This document shows positions 33,484 to 39,951 of a stretch of DNA of 39,951 bases, piece after piece. Made by a program: the position numbers and the translations under genes. The notes under the pieces were generated by a model. That model saw nothing but the letters and a program-made list of their open reading frames with translations, did no database searches and was not told the DNA's origin. Origin of the DNA: Oxalobacteraceae bacterium (GTDB taxonomy: Bacteria; Pseudomonadota; Gammaproteobacteria; Burkholderiales; Burkholderiaceae_D); assembly GCA_023259175.1 (NCBI GenBank), contig JAHFQV010000029.1, positions 1 to 39,951 of the forward strand, in the 5' to 3' direction. Each line of letters opens with the position of its first letter. The stretch's first letter is position 1.

Positions 33484-34227
33484 ATGTCTATTCTTTGGCA
33501 AGCGCGTTTTCTTACGACAGTCAATCATTTACGCAATCTCCCTGAGTTAGCGGTTCCTGAAGTTGCGTTTGCAGGTCGCTCAAACGCAGGCAAATCAACC
33601 GCCATCAACATTTTATGTAATCAGAAAAAGTTATGCTTCGCCTCCAAAACACCGGGGCGCACCCAGCATATCAACTTTTTTTCGATAGGGGGTGCTCACG
33701 TTGGACAGCATCGCAAAGACGAGACTCGGCAAGATGAAATTCGCGCCCTACTCGTCGATTTGCCCGGCTATGGTTACGCTGAAGTCCCTGGTGCAGCGAA
33801 AAATCATTGGAACCAACTCTTGGGTGCCTATGTACAAAAGCGCGAGCAACTCAGTGCATTAATTCTGATTATGGACGCGCGCCGCCCCTTTACCGATTTA
33901 GACAAACAGATGTTGGCGTGGTATGCGCCAACTGGCCGCCCGATTCATTGCGTACTGACCAAAGCGGACAAACTTAATCGCAATGAACAAACCAACGCAC
34001 TGCGCGAGGCGAAAAAAGTTTTGACGGAATACGAAGCACAGATGGGTCTCAAATTCCCGTTTTCCATGCAATTATTTTCAGCACTAAAACGAATAGGTAT
34101 CGAGGAAGCAGATGCCAAGATACGCGAGCTGACCGGCTTGGATCAAATTATCGAAAGCGATGTGAGTGAACAAGACAAGGACTTGAGCGCACACACAGAA
34201 CAGGGAAAAAAATCCCCAGCACCGTAA
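33484..34227 (+). CDS. engB: Ribosome biogenesis GTPase EngB (YsxC/YihA)
   Basis: The 247-residue TRAFAC GTPase assists late 50S assembly. G1 is GRSNAGKS, G2 lies in [14 protein letters not shown]3 is [13 protein letters not shown]4 is LTKADKLN and G5 is near FSALKRIG. The ATG at 33484 (MSILWQARF) matches the family beginning; an in-frame ATG at 33418 would add a 22-residue basic extension. No clear Shine-Dalgarno precedes 33484. A Glu/Asp/Lys-rich tail of about 30 residues follows the GTPase domain. Its 3' end overlaps a hairpin that acts as a terminator only on the opposite strand. Confidence 0.95.
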   Translation: MSILWQARFLTTVNHLRNLPELAVPEVAFAGRSNAGKSTAINILCNQKKLCFASKTPGRTQHINFFSIGGAHVGQHRKDETRQDEIRALLVDLPGYGYAEVPGAAKNHWNQLLGAYVQKREQLSALILIMDARRPFTDLDKQMLAWYAPTGRPIHCVLTKADKLNRNEQTNALREAKKVLTEYEAQMGLKFPFSMQLFSALKRIGIEEADAKIRELTGLDQIIESDVSEQDKDLSAHTEQGKKSPAP

Positions 34228-34237
34228 AGCGCTGGGG
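34206..34237 (-). terminator. Strong rho-independent terminator on the minus strand
   Basis: A 7-bp GC-rich stem with a 10-nt loop is followed by A and seven T on the minus strand. On the plus strand no T-run follows, so it does not terminate engB. It overlaps the engB stop codon. Confidence 0.75.
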
Positions 34238-34305
34238 CGAAGAAAAACGCCTATCGAATGGGAACAAGAGGCGCCCCGCTTAGGGAGGAACAGCGGTAAG
34301 CAAAT
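34206..34305 (-). ncRNA. Candidate small RNA opposite the engB-hemB junction
   Basis: Read leftwards, the segment folds into three hairpins. First is CCGCT/AGCGG (34292-34296 with 34276-34280) with loop GTTCCTCCCTA, which exposes an anti-Shine-Dalgarno CCTCCC. Second is CGCCT/AGGCG (34269-34273 with 34248-34252) followed by TTTTT. Third is a terminator, CCCCAGC/GCTGGGG (34231-34237 with 34214-34220), followed by ATTTTTTT. No minus-strand protein gene lies upstream that the terminator could serve. A TTGCCA (34330-34335) may be a -35, but the -10 is weak. The 5' end is uncertain. Confidence 0.4.
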
Positions 34306-34349
34306 TGCCTAACACTAAGAGCGTCGTTCTGGCAAAAAGTTTCAGCTAG

Positions 34350-35450
<1,101 letters not shown>

Positions 35451-35490
35451 ACCGTCACACTTTTAACCAACGATCGTCTATTGATTCATC

Positions 35491-36651
35491 ATGGATATTT
35501 TTTATATCAGCGAGTCATGCGTTACGCTTAATAGCCTAAGCGATGCCCATGCGCCAGATAGCCTACGCTCACCGTTCGAGCAGGCAACCCAACGCCGCTT
35601 TATGTGGATAGATGTAACCCACGATGAAGTCGCACAAGATCAAGAAAAATGGCGCGATGAGATTGAACGTCTTACGGGCATACGCATTTACGATCTGCAT
35701 CTCAAAGACGTGCTCAATTTGACCCACCCTTCCTATTTTGACTCCACCCATGACTATGAATTGGTGGTTTTTCAAAAGTTGGCTTTTAATCGGGAAAGTA
35801 GCGAAGCTCAAAGCGCAGAAAAATCACTCAAGTCAGTAAACGAAGCAAAGAAAATACCCGCGGCTCTACATCAATTACAAACCCAACCAGTTTCTTTTTT
35901 ATTGTTGGGAACCGCACTGGTGACAGTACGTGCACAACAGAGTCGTACCATAGAAAGTACCCGTCATCGTCTGCTGCAGTATCGCCACAAGACCGAGGGC
36001 ATTAGCCACGCAAGTCGGTTGCCTGTTTCACCGGAAGATTTGATGCTGCGCTTACTCAATGCGATGGTGGATCAATACCTCGATTTGCGGCAACCGCTGA
36101 CTCAACAACTCGACCGCTGGCAACATGCATTACTCGATCCTCGTCGTCCATTTAACAACTGGGTCGCCTTACTCGACTCTCGGATAGAGCTGCGTCGCCT
36201 CGATCACCTATGCGAGGAGCAGTATGATGCGCTACAAGAATTACGCGATCATTTCGTCGATAGCTATGACAGTCTGCACGACACCGAAGGACGTGCGAAA
36301 GATTTACTCTTGGTACGCACCAACGACGTGATGGAACATATTAACCGCGTACTCAATCATGCACGGCGGCTAGAAGCTTCATTAGAATCGTCGGTTCAAA
36401 TTCACTTCGCGGCGATGGCGCATCGCACTAGCGAGATCATGCGCTTATTGACGGTCATTACGGCCCTCTTCATGCCGCTGACTTTATTGACCGGCGTTTT
36501 CGGGATGAATTTTGTTAGCATGCCTTTGATCTCCCACGCCTACGGCTTTTGGGTCGCCATCGGCATCATGGCACTTATTGTTTTGTTTTTGGTGCTGATT
36601 TTCCGCAGTCAAAATTACTTCGATCGCCGAACCAAAGGCAGACTCGATTAG
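35491..36651 (+). CDS. CorA-family divalent metal ion transporter
   Basis: The 386-residue protein has a large cytoplasmic N-terminal domain (alpha/beta, then long helices such as DSRIELRRLDHLCEEQYDALQELRDHFVDSYDS) and two C-terminal membrane helices. The first ends with the selectivity motif GMN in TGVFGMNF and the second is followed by a basic tail (FDRRTKGRLD). Homologues are homopentameric Mg2+/Co2+ channels. The segment at about residues 108-130 is a polar insertion (Ser, Glu and Lys-rich). Follows hemB by 40 bp and precedes sbcB by 7 bp on the same strand. The ion carried cannot be told from sequence. Confidence 0.92.
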   Translation: MDIFYISESCVTLNSLSDAHAPDSLRSPFEQATQRRFMWIDVTHDEVAQDQEKWRDEIERLTGIRIYDLHLKDVLNLTHPSYFDSTHDYELVVFQKLAFNRESSEAQSAEKSLKSVNEAKKIPAALHQLQTQPVSFLLLGTALVTVRAQQSRTIESTRHRLLQYRHKTEGISHASRLPVSPEDLMLRLLNAMVDQYLDLRQPLTQQLDRWQHALLDPRRPFNNWVALLDSRIELRRLDHLCEEQYDALQELRDHFVDSYDSLHDTEGRAKDLLLVRTNDVMEHINRVLNHARRLEASLESSVQIHFAAMAHRTSEIMRLLTVITALFMPLTLLTGVFGMNFVSMPLISHAYGFWVAIGIMALIVLFLVLIFRSQNYFDRRTKGRLD

Positions 36652-36658
36652 AACAACT

Positions 36659-38113
36659 ATGAATTCAAATTCGACGACTACTTTTCTCTGGCACGATTAC
36701 GAAACCTTTGGCACCGTGCCGCGCAGTGATCGTCCAGCCCAATTTGCGGCGATACGCACCAACGCTGATTTGGAAGAAATCGGGGAAGCGATCAATATCT
36801 ACTGCAAGCCCGCCAATGATTTTTTACCCGACCCGCAGTCCTGCCTCATTACCCATATTACGCCGCAAACTTGCTTAGAACGAGGCATTCCAGAACACGA
36901 ATTTGCTGCCCGAATCGAACGCGAACTGGCCGCAACAGGCACCATAGGGGTAGGCTACAACACGATACGTTTTGATGACGAAGTGACGCGTTTTTTGTTT
37001 TGGCGTAACTTAATCGATCCATATGCACGCGAGTGGCAAAACCAATGTGGGCGCTGGGATATCATGGACATGGTCCGTACCTGCTATGCACTACGCCCAG
37101 AAGGCCTACAGTGGCCGAAAAATAACGAGGGCAAACCTAGTTTTAGGTTGGAACATTTAACTGCCGCCAATGGCATCACCCACGATCATGCCCACGATGC
37201 ACTATCGGACGTGCGTGCGACGATTGCGCTGGCGCGCTTAATCAAAACCCAGCAACCCAAATTATTTGATTTCTGCCTTGCGCTACACAAAAAAGATCGC
37301 GTCGCGCAAGAACTCGGCATGCCATTTTTATCGCAAGCCTTCTTACACGTGTCCGGGATGTTCGGCACCGAACGCGGCTGCCTCGCGATTATGTGGCCAC
37401 TCGCTCTTCATCCAAACAATAAAAATGAAGTGATCGCATGGGACTTGAGCGAAGACCCGAGCGAACTCACAAGCCAAGACCTAACGACACTGCAAACACG
37501 TTTATTTAGCAAACGCGATGCACTCCCGGAAGGGATGCAAAGACTGGCACTTAAATCGATACACATCAATAAATCACCCATCGTCATTTCCAATCTCAAG
37601 ACACTGACATCGGCCAATGCGGAGCGCTGGAATATCGATTTAGCGCGGATCGAGAAACATCTTACGATTGCACGGGAAATCGGAAACGCTGGCAGCTTAA
37701 ACGCGCAATTTTGGGCTGCACTCTATGCGCGTAAACCCTTAGGAATCTTGGATGTTGATGAAGATTTATACGGTGGATTTGTCAGCAGCGCTGATAGGCG
37801 CGTCCTCAATGAACTCCGCTCTTTAAGCGTGGAAAAATTAGCCAAACGTGACGCACATTTTCAAGATGATCGCCTTGCAGAACTTGTTTTCCGCTATCGT
37901 GCACGCAATTTCCCTAGCAACTTAAGTGCCGAGGAAGCGCAGCAGTGGCAAGATCACCGCATTGCCCGTTTGATTGAAGGCGCACATTGCGCGCGTAATG
38001 TGGATGCATTTTTCGGACAAATCGATGCGCTTTCAGAGAATGCCGATGAGGCCGAAGGCGCCATTTTGGACGCGCTTTACGACTATGCGGAAATGATCGT
38101 TCCGATACGCTAG
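36659..38113 (+). CDS. sbcB: Exodeoxyribonuclease I
   Basis: The 484-residue 3'-5' single-strand DNA exonuclease acts in recombination and mismatch repair. The DEDDh exonuclease core is visible as WHDYETFGTVPRSDRPAQFAAIRT (Asp and Glu of motif I), GYNTIRFDDEVTR (motif II) and HDHAHDALSDVRATIALARL (motif III His and Asp). The ExoI SH3-like and helical C-terminal domains follow (LYGGFVSSADRRVLNELR, LVFRYRARNFP, EEAQQW). The length matches the E. coli enzyme. It follows the CorA-family gene by 7 bp and converges with dsbD 5 bp away. Confidence 0.97.
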   Translation: MNSNSTTTFLWHDYETFGTVPRSDRPAQFAAIRTNADLEEIGEAINIYCKPANDFLPDPQSCLITHITPQTCLERGIPEHEFAARIERELAATGTIGVGYNTIRFDDEVTRFLFWRNLIDPYAREWQNQCGRWDIMDMVRTCYALRPEGLQWPKNNEGKPSFRLEHLTAANGITHDHAHDALSDVRATIALARLIKTQQPKLFDFCLALHKKDRVAQELGMPFLSQAFLHVSGMFGTERGCLAIMWPLALHPNNKNEVIAWDLSEDPSELTSQDLTTLQTRLFSKRDALPEGMQRLALKSIHINKSPIVISNLKTLTSANAERWNIDLARIEKHLTIAREIGNAGSLNAQFWAALYARKPLGILDVDEDLYGGFVSSADRRVLNELRSLSVEKLAKRDAHFQDDRLAELVFRYRARNFPSNLSAEEAQQWQDHRIARLIEGAHCARNVDAFFGQIDALSENADEAEGAILDALYDYAEMIVPIR

Positions 38114-38118
38114 TCGGA

Positions 38119-39951
38119 TTAAGGTGTGCTCAAGCGCGCTAAACTGCGCGAAAAGCGATCTGCATTTTGAAAACCAATCACGCGTCGGTCGCTTAATTCC
38201 CGACCCTGCTCATTAAAAAACAAAATGCCCGGTGGACCAAATAAGCCAAATCGTTTTAGCATTTTCTTGTCGTCCTCGTTATTGGCCGTCACATCGATCT
38301 GCAATAAAATGAGTTGATCGAGTTGGGCGCGAATGGACGGGATCGTAAACGTCAATTTTTCCATCTCTTTACATGACACACACCAGTCAGCATAAAAATC
38401 GAGCATCACCCGACGTCCTACATTTTTCTTTAACACCTGATCAAGCGCTTCCACGCTTTTAATACGAATGAATTGGATCTTGTTTTCGGTATGCGACTGG
38501 AGATGCGCTAATGGAGCAAAAATATCACGTCCGCCTGTCCCGAAACCAATCAGTTGAACCAATCCAATCAATACAAATACGAGGCCCAAAACTTTGCCAA
38601 GCAGTTGCGCCTGACGGCGAAAAATATAGGCAATCCCCGCGATCATCAAAAAACCACCCCAAGCCAACATCTGAGTGGAAAGCGTCAAGAGTGGCGTGAT
38701 CATCCATAGCCCCAAGCCCAGCATCAGGACACCCAAAAAGCGTTTAACCTCCTCCATCCACGCACCCGCTTTCGGCAATAAACTTCCGGCCGATACGCCA
38801 AATAGTATCAAGGGTAAACCCATCCCGATGGCCAAAGAAAATAGAGCGAGTCCGCCAACTAACAAATCACGGCTCTGAAAAATATAGGCCAAAGCACCGG
38901 CCATCGGCGCAGCGACGCAAGGACCGACAACCAAAGAAGAAATTGCACCCATTAGAAAGACACCGAATAGTTTGCCCTTACGCTGTTTCTGAGAAAATCC
39001 ACTTAAGCGCGTTTGTATTGCGATCGGCATCTGAAATTGAAAAACATCAAACATCGCCAACGCAAACGCAGCCATCAAAAGCGCGAAGGCAATCAAGATA
39101 CTAGGGCGTTGCAATTCGGCGGCTAGACCTTGTCCAAGGATGCCTGCGAGCATTCCTAAGAGCGTATAAACGCTCGCCATACCCATCACGTAAGCGAGCG
39201 AAAGCACGAAGCTGCGCGCCCGCGTCACCCCAGGGCCTTCACCGACTATGATGAAGGAAAGAATCGGGAACATGGGTAAGACACAGGGCGTTAGCGCCAG
39301 CAGAATGCCAGAGATCAAAAAAACAGACACGAGTAAAAATAGTTTTCCGCTCTTAAGTGCCTGCGCCACTTGCGCGTCTTCGGATTTGGGCGCAAGGATA
39401 GTGTCCAGCGACCCGAGCTGCTCAGCGCTCGTTGCAGCGCTGCCTTCCTGTGCTGGCAATGACGCTGTAACAGCAATAGGCTGGGGCGTAGCCTGCAAAC
39501 TTGCTTGGGGAGACTGCTTCGCTTGATCGACTTGATTGATGGCAGAGGGGGCGGCTTTTTTTGATAGATTTTGTGCGCTGCTGCTTGGTGTCGAAGTTAA
39601 ATCGCCAGCAGCGAAAGCGGCAACGGTTCGCGTTAGCGTCATCGGTGGATAGCAAAGTCCCGCTTCTGCACAACCTTGCAGGGTGATTTTTAATTGAAGC
39701 GCTGCGTTACCCTGCACTGGAATCTTGACCTGTAACTGGTGGTGATAAGTCTCAACATTTTTCTCGAAATTTTCGTCGTACTTCACCTGTCCCGCTGGCA
39801 AAGTCCAACTGCCTAACTGCGCACCGATCGGCTCTATTTTGATACGTTCACGATAAAGATAATAAGCCTCCGCAATCTGAAAATTCACTTCTATTTTCCC
39901 AAGCTCCGAGCGATGGGCTTCGACTTTAAACGCAACGGCTGGGTCGAGAAA
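38119..39951 (-). CDS. dsbD: Thiol:disulfide interchange protein DsbD, N-terminus cut by window edge
   Basis: The frame stays open to the window edge (610 residues visible), so an initiation codon at 39888 is not the true start; the signal peptide lies outside. DsbD-alpha is present (FLDPAVAFKVEAH, EAYYLYRERI, redox Cys pair in GCAEAGLCYPPMTLTRT). After a Pro/Ala/Ser/Gln-rich linker comes the eight-helix transmembrane domain with Cys in TPCVLPMFPILSF and VVGPCVAAPMAGAL. The C-terminal thioredoxin-like DsbD-gamma domain has DFYADWCVSCKEME. It moves electrons from cytoplasmic thioredoxin to periplasmic proteins, including apocytochromes c and DsbC. This fits the nearby system II cytochrome genes. 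Confidence 0.97.
   Translation of the reverse strand, partial: FLDPAVAFKVEAHRSELGKIEVNFQIAEAYYLYRERIKIEPIGAQLGSWTLPAGQVKYDENFEKNVETYHHQLQVKIPVQGNAALQLKITLQGCAEAGLCYPPMTLTRTVAAFAAGDLTSTPSSSAQNLSKKAAPSAINQVDQAKQSPQASLQATPQPIAVTASLPAQEGSAATSAEQLGSLDTILAPKSEDAQVAQALKSGKLFLLVSVFLISGILLALTPCVLPMFPILSFIIVGEGPGVTRARSFVLSLAYVMGMASVYTLLGMLAGILGQGLAAELQRPSILIAFALLMAAFALAMFDVFQFQMPIAIQTRLSGFSQKQRKGKLFGVFLMGAISSLVVGPCVAAPMAGALAYIFQSRDLLVGGLALFSLAIGMGLPLILFGVSAGSLLPKAGAWMEEVKRFLGVLMLGLGLWMITPLLTLSTQMLAWGGFLMIAGIAYIFRRQAQLLGKVLGLVFVLIGLVQLIGFGTGGRDIFAPLAHLQSHTENKIQFIRIKSVEALDQVLKKNVGRRVMLDFYADWCVSCKEMEKLTFTIPSIRAQLDQLILLQIDVTANNEDDKKMLKRFGLFGPPGILFFNEQGRELSDRRVIGFQNADRFSRSLARLSTP

Noticed and set aside
39888-39888. 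GTG at 39888 as the start of dsbD
   Set aside because: The frame continues upstream to the edge with typical DsbD-alpha residues (FLDPAVAFKVEAH), so the gene is cut rather than starting there.

Overview
The window looks like a chromosomal core region of a betaproteobacterium in the order Burkholderiales, probably an Oxalobacteraceae-like organism of moderate GC. This rests on gene order (ahcY-holin-like-metF behind an SAH riboswitch; kdsD-kdsC-lptC-lptA-lptB-rpoN-hpf; pilMNOPQ upstream of aroK, aroB and dgt; cytochrome c4-resB-ccsB-msrP-msrQ; engB-hemB) and on protein types; it is not a database match. I see no insertion sequence, prophage, CRISPR array, tRNA or rRNA.

Layout. 1-3.0 kb (-): a small membrane protein cut by the window edge, then metF, a holin-4-type membrane protein and ahcY, which together recycle S-adenosylhomocysteine and supply methyl groups. 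The operon is headed by a well-formed SAH riboswitch. 3.1-6.6 kb (-): apt, a CPA2/Kef-type antiporter and a polytopic membrane protein. 6.8-12.4 kb (+): Kdo synthesis (kdsD, kdsC) and lipopolysaccharide export (lptC, lptA, lptB), then rpoN and hpf. 12.6-13.7 kb (+): a 3-hydroxyisobutyryl-CoA hydrolase-like gene.

13.7-24.0 kb (-): dgt, an AroK-AroB fusion, a tandem-repeat lipoprotein and the type IV pilus assembly genes pilQ, pilP, pilO, pilN and pilM. Then mrcA (PBP1A, +), cyaY (-) and lptM (+). 27.2-33.2 kb (-): msrQ, msrP, ccsB, resB and a dihaem cytochrome c4, a cytochrome c maturation and periplasmic redox block. 33.5-38.1 kb (+): engB, hemB, a CorA-family transporter and sbcB, followed by dsbD (-), which runs off the right edge.

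The themes are envelope biogenesis (LPS, peptidoglycan, pili), periplasmic redox (DsbD, Ccs, cytochrome c4, MsrPQ) and one-carbon metabolism. The observations most worth a second look are: (1) aroK and aroB are fused through a seven-A run where one extra A, or a -1 ribosomal slip, gives an immediate UAG just before a good aroB AUG; (2) a possible unannotated small RNA antisense to the engB-hemB gap, with an anti-Shine-Dalgarno loop and a strong terminator; (3) an eight-repeat lipoprotein placed between pilQ and aroK; (4) an SAH riboswitch followed by a hairpin that bridges an over-long Shine-Dalgarno to AUG distance.
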